DNA of 64,000 bases from Tetragonia tetragonoides (taxonomy: Eukaryota > Streptophyta > Magnoliopsida > Caryophyllales > Aizoaceae): assembly GCA_038025085.1 (NCBI GenBank), contig CM076141.1, forward strand, positions 11,782,001 to 11,846,000, read 5' to 3'. The notes beneath the pieces are model-generated. The model did not search any database. It worked only from the letters and a program-made list of their open reading frames with translations, and had not been told where the DNA came from. This document shows, in pieces, positions 1-11,398 of this stretch; position 1 is the first letter of the stretch, and every line of letters starts with the position of its first letter. The position numbers were made by a program, and so were the translations under genes.

Positions 1-2097
1 AGCTATCTTGGATTTCTTCTCGTCAGGAAAATTTCTTACTCAGGTGAGCACTACCATTCTTACTATGGTGCCTAAAGTAGCAAATCCTAGCTCAGTAACT
101 GAATTTAGACCTATAGCATGCTGTTCAGTTATTTACAAATGTGTAGCAAAATTACTCTGCAAAAGATTAAAATTGGGGCTCCCTGATATCATTTCTGACA
201 CTCAAGGGGCTTTTGTTGAGGGGAGACAAATTGTAGAGAATATTATGATTTGTCAAGATTTGCTAAAACACTATGGCAGGAAGTCTATAACCCCTAGATG
301 CCTTATGAAAATTGATCTGGAAAAAGGCATATGACTCAATTGAATGGGATTTTTTGGAGAAAATGATGATGGGTCTGAATTTCCCATGCAAATTCAGGGG
401 GTGGGTTATGACTTGTGTCAAGACCACAAAATACACTATATCCTTGAATGGTGGTTTATTTGGGTTCTTTGCAGGGGGTAGAGGGCTAAGGCAAGGTGAT
501 CCCTTGTCACCCCTTTTGTTTGTGATCTGTATGGAATACCTCACTAGGATCTTCAATGTAATAGGCCAGCTCCCTGGGTTTGGTTACCACCCAATGTGCA
601 GTGCTCTGGGTATCACCCATTTATCTTTTGCTGATGACTTGTTGGTTTTCTGCTCTGGTAATGTGAGGTCAATGCAACTACTTTTACAAGGCTTTAAATC
701 TTTCTCACTTGCATCTGATTTGGTGATGAATGAAAGGAAGTCTGAGATGTAATTTGGCAATGTGAGTAAGGAGGTGCAGGATGTCATGACTCAAGTATCT
801 GGTTTTAAGGTGGGCACTATCCCTTTTAAATATCTAGGAGTGCCAGTGGCATCCAAGAGATTGAATGTTGCTGATTGTGATATTTTGCTTGACAAAATGT
901 GTGCAAAAATTAGAATTTGGAGTTCCAGGCATCTTTCTTATGCTGGGAGAGTGCAGTTGGTTCAGTCAGTTCTAATGACTATTCATTCTTACCGGGCTTC
1001 AGTTTTTGTTCTACCTACTATGGTGTTAGACAAGATAGCAACAATCTGTAGAAACTTTCTATGGGAGGGAAAGATGACTTATAGCAAAGCACCCCCTATT
1101 TCATGGGAGAAGATATGTCAACCAAAAAGAAGGGGAGGACTGAGTATTAAGGATTGTCATAAGTGGAATGTTGCTTACATGGGGAAATATGTGTGGTTGC
1201 TAGCACAAGAAGCAAATTCTCTATGGGTAAGGTTGACTCATCACTTATATATGCCCCAAGGAAATTGGGAGGACCATGTCCCTCCAAGCACTGCAAGTTG
1301 GGCATGGAAAAAGATTTGTCAAGTGAGGGACAAGCTAATAGGAGGGTATATAGGAGCCAGATGGGATCAGAACAGTAAGGGAGTATACTCTGTGGCCAGT
1401 GGGTATACTTGGCTTCAGGTGCAGGACACTAAAGTTCAATGCTACATGGGTATGGAATAAGAGGAATGTGCCTAAGCATTCTTTTATGTGCTGGATGGCA
1501 ATGCATAATAGACTCAAAACAAAAGAATGGTACTGCAAAATAGGAGGAATACTGATGATAAATGTTTACTCTGTGACCTGCATACTGAAACACAAAAACA
1601 CCTGTTTTTTGAGTGTCAATTCAGTAGCAGATGCTATGAGATTATCTGTGGTTGGTTGGAAATAGGGATCAAAAGGAATTTTGACAGTTTATGGTTGTGG
1701 ATATACAGAAGATACAAGGATACCAAGTTCAGGAAGCAAATTCTTTATGCTGCGACTGCAGGACTGGTTTACTATGTCTGGAAAGCCAGGAATCAAGCTC
1801 TCTGGGAGCAGACAGTCCCCTCCCCTGCAACTAGCATGCGAAGGTTGAAGGAAGATGTGTTGTTGAGGAACACTAGCCTTCTCCCAAAGAAGATTTCACA
1901 TATAGATAAGGATTGGTATAATACACTTATACATAGGAAATGTTGTTAGAAAAGTCTCACAGTTTTTTGATGCTTATGTTTTCTGTTGCTTAGAGTTACA
2001 AGTCAATGTACAGAGCCCCGAGGTATGCCTTGGATTCATTTGTAAACTTTGAGCTATTTTGGTAATGAAATGCTAACCTTTTACCAAAAAAAAAAAA
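1..2097 (+). mobile_element. LINE (non-LTR retrotransposon) 3' part, decayed
   Basis: This is the 3' portion of an L1-type LINE ORF2, already inside the reverse transcriptase at the window edge. Visible RT blocks are the RPI motif (about 110), the QGAFVEGRQI-type block (about 200), an AYDSIEWDFL block, the RQGDPLSP block (about 490-515) and the catalytic FADD box at 627-638. A thumb-like KYLGVP region follows, then a zinc-binding zf-RVT end with CLLC and HLFFEC (about 1565-1620). A 3' UTR ends in an A tract at 2085-2097. The reading frame is broken by a one-base expansion near 325 (A run before GGCATATGAC), an in-frame TAA at 750-752 and two frame changes between about 1430 and 1530. No RNase H domain follows zf-RVT, unlike the neighbouring LINE, so it is a different family. 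The 5' part and any target-site duplication lie outside the window. Confidence 0.9.
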
Positions 2098-2280
2098 TAG
2101 TTCAGTTCAATTTAAATAAGCATGATTGAGTGGTTTTTAGGTGAAATAAATTACCCTTAATAAGATAATTAAATTCAAAAGTTTATATTTCTCATGAGTT
2201 AAAAGAATCGCAACAAAAAGTAAGAATAGTCTAATAAGCTACCATAACCTGCCCAAATTGTTTGCCAAGTAACTACGCAT

Positions 2281-2298
2281 AAAGATGCAATAATGATA
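2281..2298 (+). repeat. LINE left target-site duplication
   Basis: Eighteen bases identical to 8563-8580. The next bases differ (a at 2299, c at 8581; t at 2280, a at 8562), so 18 bp is the exact extent. Confidence 0.93.
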
Positions 2299-2351
2299 AA
2301 GTTGCTAGCTTTTTTTTAACCTCTGTCTAATTACTCTGTTCTCTCTCCTCA

Positions 2352-3570
2352 ATGGGAGAACGACCTCCATCTCAAGAGGAACTTGACCAAATTCAAAGAT
2401 CCACACGAAAATTTAAAAGGGGAGGCACTAGTCCTGACTCCATTTCCGAAAATGGGGATACTGAGATTGATACCATCCCAAGGGTACCTAAAACTCCACC
2501 TCCTAATGGGGAAAACTCATGCCCCAAGAAAAACCTAACTTTTAGGGAAATCATGGCTAGCGCTGGACAGCAACAAAACTTCTCTGAATTTTCAGTTCCC
2601 TCTTGGGAATGCGAATGGAAAGACGATGATCTAGTTGATGACGCTCCACCGGAGGTTGATGATCCTAGGTGCCCTACAATTTTACTCACGGCGGCAGAAA
2701 AGGAACGTCTCCAACGACCATGGAGACGAGCCTTAATTGTTCGCATGCTACATAAGGGACCTGGATACAATCAATTAAGGGATAAATTGCAGAAGAAATG
2801 GGCTTTTAAAGACGAATTTGACATGATGGATGTCGGATTTGATCATTATGTGGTTAGGTTTAAGAACATGGATGACCTCCACCATGTTCTTACTCAAGAA
2901 CCATGGATAGTTAATGATAATTATGTCGTTACTCGGAAATGGACCCCAAACTTCCTTCCGGATGAAATCAATCCGTTTCCTTACAGCTTGGATACGCATT
3001 CCCCGTATAAGCGTGGAATATTTTAATGCTATATTCCTTAAAACCATTGCGGAGAAGGTTGGGAGGATCAATAGTATTGATAGAATGACCACTAAAGTTA
3101 CGCGAGGGCAGTACACCCGCCTTAGTGTTGAGGTCGATCTTTCAAAGCCATTACTTTCAAAACTCAACCTCAATGGGAAAGTTTGGAGAATCAAATGGGA
3201 AGGGCTTCGTTTTGTGTGCTTTCATTGTGACAAACTGGGTCATATTGAAGATCAGTGCCCTGCAAAAGGGGAGGTTCAACAGGGGGTGTTTACACAAAAT
3301 GTTCATCCACAGGACCCAACCAAGTCTCATCCTACCCCAGGCCCAGAGGCGCTTGCTGATTATGGGCAGTGGATGATGGTTAAACGCAACCCTCGTGGGA
3401 GGCCGGCCAATGCGAATGCAAGTCATGGCACCATAACTGGTGTTAATCAAGGTGGCGCTCGCGAGCAAGGACGCACCACCATGAAAGGGGGGAACAAAGC
3501 TGGGTCTAGCAAGGCACGACGAAATTCAACCCGACCCAAGCCCGCCAATCCATCCCGTCACCCGACCTGA
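2352..3570 (+). pseudogene. LINE ORF1 (DUF4283 plus zinc knuckle), frameshifted
   Basis: This encodes the nucleic-acid-binding ORF1 protein of the LINE. The ATG at 2352 starts a charged N-terminus. A DUF4283 domain follows at about residues 120-200 (RALIVRML... to ...EPWIVNDNYVVTRKW). The frame then breaks near 2965-2985, where one base appears to be missing. The chain continues in another frame as TAWIRIPRISVEYFN..., ending in a CX2CX4HX4C zinc knuckle at about 3217-3258 (CFHCDKLGHIEDQC, zf-CCHC_4 type). A basic, low-complexity tail follows to the stop at 3568-3570. In this family the protein coats LINE RNA and acts as a chaperone in the ribonucleoprotein. That role is inferred from the family. 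Confidence 0.85.
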
Positions 3571-4437
3571 ATGAGAACAGGTCAAGGCAACCCGCAAAAT
3601 ACGGGATCCAGATTTGTTGCGTTGGAAAATATGGAAACAAATACTGGTGCACTAAATGGGGAAGGTCAGCCTATTATTGAGGTGATAATCATGGATTCTC
3701 ATAACAATTCCTTGGAGAAATAATTATTTTATTGTTGAAGATATTACGGAGGGTGAATCTCATGAGATTGTTAATGATTCTATGCCATCACAAATAGCTA
3801 ACCAACAATTCTCGTTCAGAGCACATCAAGCCTCTAACGGCCACACTGCCTCAACCAACAAGACCAATGACCACATGCCTAACCCAATGAACACCATTAT
3901 GCACCCAAATACTTCCCATGAGCCCAATCCTACGCCACATAATACTACCAGCCATCAAAGCCCATTTTCTCATCAAGAATCCCAAATGCCCGCCACCAAC
4001 ACAACCCATATCCCCATGACCCAATTCCAAGCACATTTCACGCCCTTCGTTCGTGAGCCCTTAAGGACCATTACTAATACTTTGAGACACCCGTTCCAAC
4101 ACTTTATTCCATCCCCATGACTAAATGTTCTTGCTCATGCTCACACTAATGACCCACCCTATAACAAAGATGTGATGGATCATTCACCCCCGCCCGATGA
4201 AACTAAAGCTCAAGAGCTGGGTGCCTCTCCGAATGGCCGGGACATCAGTGCAGACCCATCTCATCAGTTCCAGTCTCTTGATCTCATTGCCCAAGGAAAT
4301 TCTGTTTTCACAGAAGAAGCCCAAGATACCCATGATGCCTTGAACGCGTCGCAATGATGCGTTTTAAGGTTGCTTGCCCCTACTCCCATATGGATTATGC
4401 CAATATAATGATATTGATCTCTCATTTTATTGTTTCC

Positions 4438-7400
4438 ATGAATTTTTTTAATCTGGAATACTAGAGGGGCAGGTAGTAGAGAGTTTCTAAATACTCTCAA
4501 GGAAATTATTCATATTCACAAGCCGATTGTGTTAGTGCTAGTTCAAACTTGGGTTAGTGGTACTCAAGCTAATCGGGTTTGTACTCGGATTGGTTTTGAT
4601 GGTGTACTTATAGTTGAAGCACAAGGTTTTAGTGGGGGCATTTGGCTACTTTGGAGGCAGGCTGAAGTATCTATTAACCCACTGATCAAACATTCGCAGC
4701 ATATCATTGTTGAGGTTTCGAGACATGATGAGCAACCATGGGTTTTTTCTGCAATTTATGGGAGCCCTCAGGTTCAAAACAGAGAAGAGCTCTAGACACA
4801 ACTTACTGACTTCGCTCACACGAATAGCAAATCATGGCTACTAGTTGGTGACTTTAATGAGAAAAGGAACCTTGAAGAGCGCTCGGGTAATTCAGTGGGG
4901 ATGGAGAGACGCTGTCGTCGTTTTGATTCTTGGACTGAAAATAATCAACTCATTGATTTGGGCTATCTTGGTCCGAAATACACTTGGAATAGAGGTAGAA
5001 CTCTAGCAACTAGGACTAGTGCAAGACTTGACACAGGTCTTTGCAACGTCCAATGGAGAGAATTATTTCCAGAGGCGTCTGTGAAACATCTTACTACTAA
5101 TCAGTCAGACCATTGTCCTCTCCTCATTGGATTTAATGGTTTTACTCCGATTAACCCAAATAATCGGCCATTCAGGTTCCAAGCGGCTTGGTTACTCCAT
5201 GAGAATTTTCGTGAGTTTCTTGAGGAAAATTGGCGTAAAGGTTTACTATTCCCCATTGCTTTATCTTCTATCACTGCGCAATTAACTCAATGGAACAAAG
5301 ACGTCTTTGGGAATTTATTTCATAGGAAAGACCACATCTGGAGTCGGCTAGGAGGTGTTCAAAAACACCTAGCGGAACGATCCACCACGGGACTGCTTCG
5401 GATAGAAAAGGATTTGCAAAAACAATTAGATGAAGTGCTTGAGCAAATTAATATCTTTTGGTTTCAAAAATCAAGAATGGAAGCTCTTTTGGATGGTGAT
5501 CGCAACTCGAAATACTTCCATGACAGTACAATTATTCGAAGGAAGCGTAATATAATTAAAACTCTTCAGTCTCATGATGATATTTGGGTGTCTGACCCCT
5601 TGGAACTCCAGAACCTAGTCACTGGTTATTTTCAGCAACTTTATACAGATGAAGCACCAAGCACAGGCCCTTTCGACCTTCCTAGAGGGAGATTTCTTGT
5701 GCTTTCATCTACTAAGTACAACGAACTGGCAAGAACTTTTTTTGACAAGGAAATTAAGGACGCACTTGATTCCATGAGCCCGTTCATGGATCTTGGGCCT
5801 GACGGATTCCACGCCATTTTTTACCAACAAAATTGGCCCGTAGTCTGTGAGGAGGTGTGCTCTATTGCGTCCTCTATTCTGAATGGAGTCTCCTCCCCTG
5901 AGGTCCTGAATGACACGCTTATTGTACTCAGTCAAAAAACTGATAATCCAGAGCGAGTCAACCACTTGAGACCGATATCCTTATGTAATGTAGCGTTTAA
6001 GATTGTTACAAAGACAATTGTTAATCTCCTCAAGTCTATCCTTTCAAAGGTAATTGAACCTACTCAAACAAGCTTCCTCCCGGGGCGTCAAATCACTGAT
6101 AATGTGGTTATAGTTCAAGAAATCCTTCATTCAATGAGACGAAGCACGAAGAAGACAGGTATGATGGCGGTCAAAGTGGATCTCGAGAAGGCCTATGATA
6201 GAATCCGTTGGTCTTTTATTCGTGATACACTCTCTGAATTGGGCATCCCCATCAATCTTGCAGAGGTCATTATGGGGTGTATATCCACTGCAAATATGAG
6301 AGCTTTCTATGGAACGGATCTAAAACTTCTGAGTTCAGGCCTAGTCGTGGGGTGAGGCAAGGTGATCCTCTGTCACCATACATATTCGTATTGTGTATGG
6401 ACCGTCTCACTCACATTATTAATGAAGCTGTGGGAGCGGGACTATGGAAAACAGTTTGTGCAAGTAAAGATGGACCCCAAATAAGTCATCTTCTTTTTGC
6501 GGATGACCTTGCGCTTTTTGTGAAGGCCTCTATGGAACAAATGGAGGTTATTAAACTTTGTCTCAACAGATTTGTGAAGCTTCGGGTGAGAAAGTGAATT
6601 TTGCAAAGTCCAGTGTTTGCTTCTCCAAAGGCGTGACTAAAGCTTTGGCGGATGAAATTGGAAGATCAGTAGGCATGGCAGTCGAAGATGACCTCGGAAT
6701 TTATCTTGGTGTACCCACAATGAAGGGACGGGCTTCTCGACGCACGTTTCAGCACGTGCTAGATATGGTCAGTTCGAGATTGGCGGGTTGGAAAGGCAAA
6801 TATTTATCCTTGGCGAGTCGTGTTACTCTAGTAGACGGCCCAGTTGCCCAAGTCCGTTTGCGATGAGATTGATAAGCGTACTAGGGCATTTATTTGGGGG
6901 AGCACTGAAGAGAAAAAGCGTATGCATCTTGCTAAGTGGACACAGTCACTCAGCCAAAAGCGTCAGGAGGGTTAGGTCTCAGATCAATGAGGCAAACTAA
7001 CGTTGCCTTCTTGTCGAAGCTTGGCTGGCGAACGTTGACGGAGCCTGAGAGCCTTTGGTCTCGAGTGGTTCGTAGCAAGTATTGCTCGGGGCGTTGTGAT
7101 GTAGATATGTTCTCTCCGCATCAAGCTATATCAAATACCTGGCAAGGTATGGTTGCTGCAGCACCCACACTCAAGAAAGGGATCAAGTCAGTCATTGGGG
7201 AGGGACACAACACCTTTTTTTGGCTACACGACTAGGCAACGGATCATCCCCTCGAGCATGATGCTCTGCAACCGCTAACTGAAGTGGAACTAGGGAAGAC
7301 GGTTGCGGAGTATTGGGATGGCGAGCAATGGCGCTGAGACGAATTTGCTCACTTGCTACCCCCTGGCAGTTTGAATCTCATCGATATTCATAGGGTGGTG

Positions 7401-8516
7401 AATGCACAAAACGCTCGGGATCATCTCTCATGGGGCAAGACATCCTCAGGTGAGTTATCTGTCAAAACCGCGCACAAGATTATTCGTGCAGATGACATTG
7501 CTCCTGAAGACACGAGATGGAAAATTGTATGGCGAGTCACTGCACCACAACGGGTGAGGCAGTTCCTTTGGCTGGCCTTACACGATAGCTTTCTATCTAA
7601 TGCAAACCGAGTTAGAAGATATATTGCTGATGATGCGTCGTGTGATGCGTGTGGAAACTTTGAGGAGTCTGGTTTGCACATACTTCGCGACTGTCCTTCT
7701 GCACGTGAGGTATGGAATGCAATTTTGGATCCTCATAAACGAAATCAATTCTTTAATTCTTCACTTGTTGAATGGATCTTTGAGAATATTTAAGCTAATG
7801 ATACATGGACTACTACCTTTACGACCATGTTGTGGTGGCTTTGGAGGTGGCGCAACACACGCGTGCTGGAAGATATTGATGATATTTCGCTTAACCGTAG
7901 TGCCTTCATCTTAGCTAGGGGGCATGAGTACTTGGAGGCAGAATCAAAGAGACTAGCTACTATCTGTGGGACAAAGAGACAACGTACAGAGGTTTACATC
8001 CGATGGACTACTCCTGCAACTTGGTGGGTGAAGCTTAATACTGATGGTGCAGCCAAAGGAAACCCAGGCCTAGCTGGTGGTGGGGGTATTTTCCGAGCAG
8101 ATAATGGGGCATACATTCGAGCTTATACAGCCAAGATGGGCGCAGGCACGTCCCTCATGGATGAGTTAATGGCTATTTTACATGACCTTCAAATTGCACA
8201 ACGTATGAACATACCAAAGCTGATTATTGAGACGGACTCGAAACTAGCTTATGACATGATTAAGGCTCCCACACCTCAATTCAGCCCATATTTCTTCACT
8301 CTCGAGCAATGCAAAGAAATAATTCTAACTACGAATTGGCATGTCGAATTGGTTCATGTTTACAGGGAAGCAAATGCGGCAGCAGATTGGTTGGCAAACT
8401 ATAGCTTGGTCATCCCGGAGTCCTTCCGAGAGTTTGAGGCCCCTATCCCTAGTATGATGAGTGTACTATTCGAGGATCTAGCAGGATTCGCAAAGCCTAG
8501 AATGATTGTTAGCTAG
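4438..8516 (+). pseudogene. LINE ORF2: endonuclease, reverse transcriptase, RNase H (broken)
   Basis: The domains run in order. First is an APE-type endonuclease (WNTRG at about 4454, GDFNE at about 4850, SDHCPL at about 5105). Next is reverse transcriptase (RPISLCN about 5970, SFLPGRQITDN about 6070, DLEKAYDR about 6180, RQGDPLSP about 6355, FADD at 6496-6507). Then come a zf-RVT region (CDAC...HILRDC, about 7645-7695) and a C-terminal RNase H with the acidic residues visible (NTDGAAKGNPG, DELMAIL, IETDSK, ANAAADWLAN; about 8035-8400). Breaks are a one-base length change in the T run at the start (about 4443), in-frame stops at 4793, 7233, 7335 and 7791, and frame changes near 6340, 6577 and 6860-6950. 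It copies LINE RNA into target DNA in intact relatives; this copy is dead. Confidence 0.9.
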
Positions 8517-8562
8517 TTTTATTTTTGTTTGGGCTTTATGCCTTCCATGTTACCAAAAAATA

Positions 8563-8580
8563 AAAGATGCAATAATGATA
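8563..8580 (+). repeat. LINE right target-site duplication
   Basis: Perfect copy of 2281-2298, directly after the A-rich 3' end of the LINE. Confidence 0.93.
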
Positions 8581-10006
8581 CGGTAACCGATAATGATATA
8601 ATAGAATCCAACAAAGTCCCAATCAAACACATGCTTAATGCTGAGTTCAGATCCTCTGCTGTTAACAGCTGAGGCAGTCATTCTCTTCTCCCTAACTCTC
8701 TCCTCCAACCACCCAAACTCCCTGCAATCCAAGAGAGTGGATCCTCAGCAGTTCCTCTCTCCTTCCTTTTCTCACTTTCTCTCTCCTCCCCAAACTCTCC
8801 AAACCCCAAACACCCCCCTATGTATAAAGGGAACAACAGGGGTTGATTCTTTGCGGTACCTCAAAGGATCCAGACCCGTAATCCAAGGACCTAAAAAAGA
8901 GGGAGACCAATTCTAAGGTGATACTGGGTGGACTACACCTCTGTTGTTCCGATCCTCACCCCTTAATGGTACCCTTAAAAACATCGACCTTTAATTTCCC
9001 ATCCTTTACTTTTCCTTTTCCGTTCATTTTCTTTTTCCTTTTTTGATAATATAAATGAAAATTTGACTCGTGATAAATATCTAAAGTTTTATTAGCATTA
9101 TTATTTGATCTTTATCGAATATTTAAAACTTTAATGTAACCTTCTAGACTTCTACACATCTCCAAACTAAGGAAAATGACGAGGTCAAATTAAGAGATAA
9201 TATAAGAGACAAATTAAAGTAGAAAAAAAGATGTAGAGATATTCTATTATGACTCAATCATCACTGCAATTCATGTACGTTAAAATTCTATTAGCAATAT
9301 CCCACCCAAAAATATCATATTAGCAATAAGAAGTCAATTGCATTAGGTCTCTTCATTACTGTTTAGTACGATTTATATATGTTGACATACAATTGAGTTG
9401 GTACGAAGGGATAAATTGGTCCCAGTAAATAGTTTCTCCATTTACAAGATTTGAATCTTCGACCTTAATTAAGGGATGAGAGTATTTAACTACTCACACC
9501 AACAACTTATTAATTCTAATAATTATTCATATATTATTCCCTCTACGTACAAAAATAATTATTAATATATTATTAATGATATATAGTTGAGAAAAGGAAA
9601 ATTTATATCTTTTTGCCATTTATCTCATACCAATCAATAATATTTTTTTTCCCGTTAATTTCAATTTTCACTTTGATAGAGTTGAAGATGAAGCTTTGAG
9701 AAAGTATTAGAAGCTAAGGGAAAGGGAGTGTCTTAGATCAAACATCGCACTTGGCATCAATAAATGCTCTAATGTACAATGGTCGAGGGCTACAATTAGC
9801 TTTCTAATTTATCAATAATTCGAGAGAAGGTTGTAGCAGACTTATGTCTACGAATCATATATTTATAAATATAGACTTATGGCGTTTGATTTTTTTTCTA
9901 GGATTGTAATCAATTGCTATGGATTGTAAATTAATTCCTTAGATTCATATCACACTAATATTTTTGTTTATTATAACATTGAACTATGCAACGCCAGGAT
10001 TAGCAT
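8581..10006. other. AT-rich intergenic stretch with a possible SINE relic
   Basis: No gene is supported. Positions 8640-8990 form a C/T-rich patch with one 92-codon open frame that resembles nothing I recognise. On the minus strand 9395-9510 looks like an old tRNA-derived SINE head, with an A-box-like tggtgtgagtagtta followed by a B-box-like gattcaaatc. The rest is plain AT-rich sequence. Confidence 0.35.
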
Positions 10007-10014
10007 TTAAGTAA

Positions 10015-10880
10015 GGGGGTTGCTATACGTAAATCGCAAATTACTAAACGTAAATCTCCACTTCCCACAATACCCCTAAGTAATTTTCAGCCCTTTCTCT
10101 CTCTTCCTTCCTTTTCTCTCAATCAATTGATAATGATGATCAAAGTTGATAATGATGATCAAAGTTGGTACAATGGTAAGTTATAATTTTTGGGTGTGTT
10201 TTTTTACATCATCATCAACAACATCATCAGATCATCATCAACTTTGATCTTTATTATCAATTTACCACCACCACTCAGTCAGCACCAACACCACAAACCA
10301 ACGACAATAACATAGATCTAAGTTTTTTTTTCAACCCCAGTCAGCCTCTTCACCCCTTCACTCCGCCCCCTCAGGCGCCTCCCCTTCCCGCAACTCCCCC
10401 ACCAGCGGTTCTCCCCGACACCCGTCACCTGAGCTGGCCTCCCTCCCACCAGCTCCACCACAGCCCCGAACCAAGCGACCCACAGCCTCTTGTCAGCCCC
10501 CTTCCCCCTGTGTCGAATCTCGTCAAACCTCCAACCCAACCGCTCTCAACCACCTAGCCACCGCCATCAACCACCCACAAACCTACCTTGTGTATTTGAA
10601 AAGAAAAAAAAAAATTAAAAATCGAAATATTTTGGGTATTAGAATATCATCGTTAACTTTATCAAAATTTTAATTTTGATCAAAGAAATCATATGCATTT
10701 ATGTTGATTAGAGTTTAGATTTCTTTTCAATGTAGAGAAGGAATAAAATAAAGAAGATTCTTGAGAGGAAAAAAAAAAAAGGAGGAGAAAGGTGGTGTGA
10801 AAATGAAAAGGGCGATTTTGGAAGTACTGTGAAAAAAAGATTTACGTTAAGTAATTTTAGATTTACGTTAAGCAATTCCG
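10015..10880. mobile_element. Non-autonomous MULE-like element with GC-rich cargo
   Basis: Long imperfect terminal inverted repeats flank an 866-bp element. The left end has ttgctatacgtaaatc followed by attactaaacgtaaatc (10020-10056). The right end, reverse-complemented, reads ttgcttaacgtaaatc and attacttaacgtaaatc. The match is about 32 of 37 positions. Flanking 8-bp repeats ttaagtaa occur at 10007-10014 and 10881-10888, or 9 bp with one mismatch. No transposase is present. The interior holds a C-rich block at about 10320-10560 that is far more GC-rich than its surroundings, as in Pack-MULEs that carry captured host fragments. An ORF on the minus strand in the block (10318-10539) has no recognisable domain. 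Confidence 0.7.
10129..10168 (+). repeat. 20-bp tandem duplication inside the MULE-like element
   Basis: Two copies of gataatgatgatcaaagttg lie side by side. A related sequence in the opposite orientation occurs near 10235-10260 (caactttgatctttattatc), so this arm could fold back. Confidence 0.6.
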
Positions 10881-11118
10881 TTAAGTAAAGAAGTAAATAA
10901 AAATGAAATTAATATTTTGGATAAAAAAAAAATGGGGTTTGATATGTACTAAATCACTAGAGTTTGATGATGATACTGTATCTTTGTCAAATATATAAAA
11001 TCAAAGATAATATTTTATACACGTCTCAAAAATAACAAGTTTTACACAATGAAATTCGGATCAAAAATTGAAATGCATTTACATTATATTTATACAAAAT
11101 ACTATTAATTTAAAATAG

Positions 11119-11398
11119 ACCTGGGCAAGTGGGCGGGGCCTCTCCCGCTTACCATTATGAATGGGCGGGTCGAAATAGGTCGGCCCATTTAAAAATTAAG
11201 TGGGTCATAGCGGGTTGCAAATGGGCCGGCACATTAAAAAAAAAAATTATTAAAAAAATTATTAAAATTTTAAATGGGCCAAAACGGGCCGACTTGACCC
11301 TATCCTCCCCACTCACAAACATGTCCGCCCCGACCCGACCCTATCCATTTATTAAATGGGTCGACCCTCCCCGACCCGCCTAGTTGCCCAGCTCTAGC
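11119..11398. mobile_element. Foldback MITE with GGGC-rich arms (hAT- or MULE-type)
   Basis: The ends are inverted: tagacctgggcaagtgggcg on the left against the reverse complement of cgcctagttgcccagctcta on the right. Inside are repeated gggcgggtcg and cgggcc words on one half and cgacccgaccc words on the other, so most of the 280 bp could form a hairpin around the A/T-rich centre at about 11235-11270. Flanks taatttaaaa and taatctaaaa suggest a degraded target duplication. The ORF crossing it (11129-11383) only translates the repeat. Confidence 0.6.

Larger units (their letters stand above)
2281..8580 (+). mobile_element. Near full-length LINE with perfect 18-bp target-site duplication
   Basis: A 6.26-kb non-LTR retrotransposon (2299-8562) is bounded by identical 18-bp direct repeats at 2281-2298 and 8563-8580 (aaagatgcaataatgata), the expected footprint of target-primed reverse transcription. 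It has a short 5' leader (53 bases to the first ATG), an ORF1 with DUF4283 and a CCHC knuckle, and an ORF2 with endonuclease, reverse transcriptase, zf-RVT and RNase H domains. The short 3' UTR ends in an A-rich tail (about 8553-8562). Both ORFs are broken, so it cannot move autonomously. The perfect duplication suggests a fairly recent insertion, yet the coding region has many lesions. Either decay was fast or a defective copy was mobilised in trans. Confidence 0.93.

Noticed and set aside
10318..10539. 73-codon minus-strand frame in the GC-rich block
   Set aside because: It is probably part of transposon cargo. No domain, and the GC bias alone lengthens frames.
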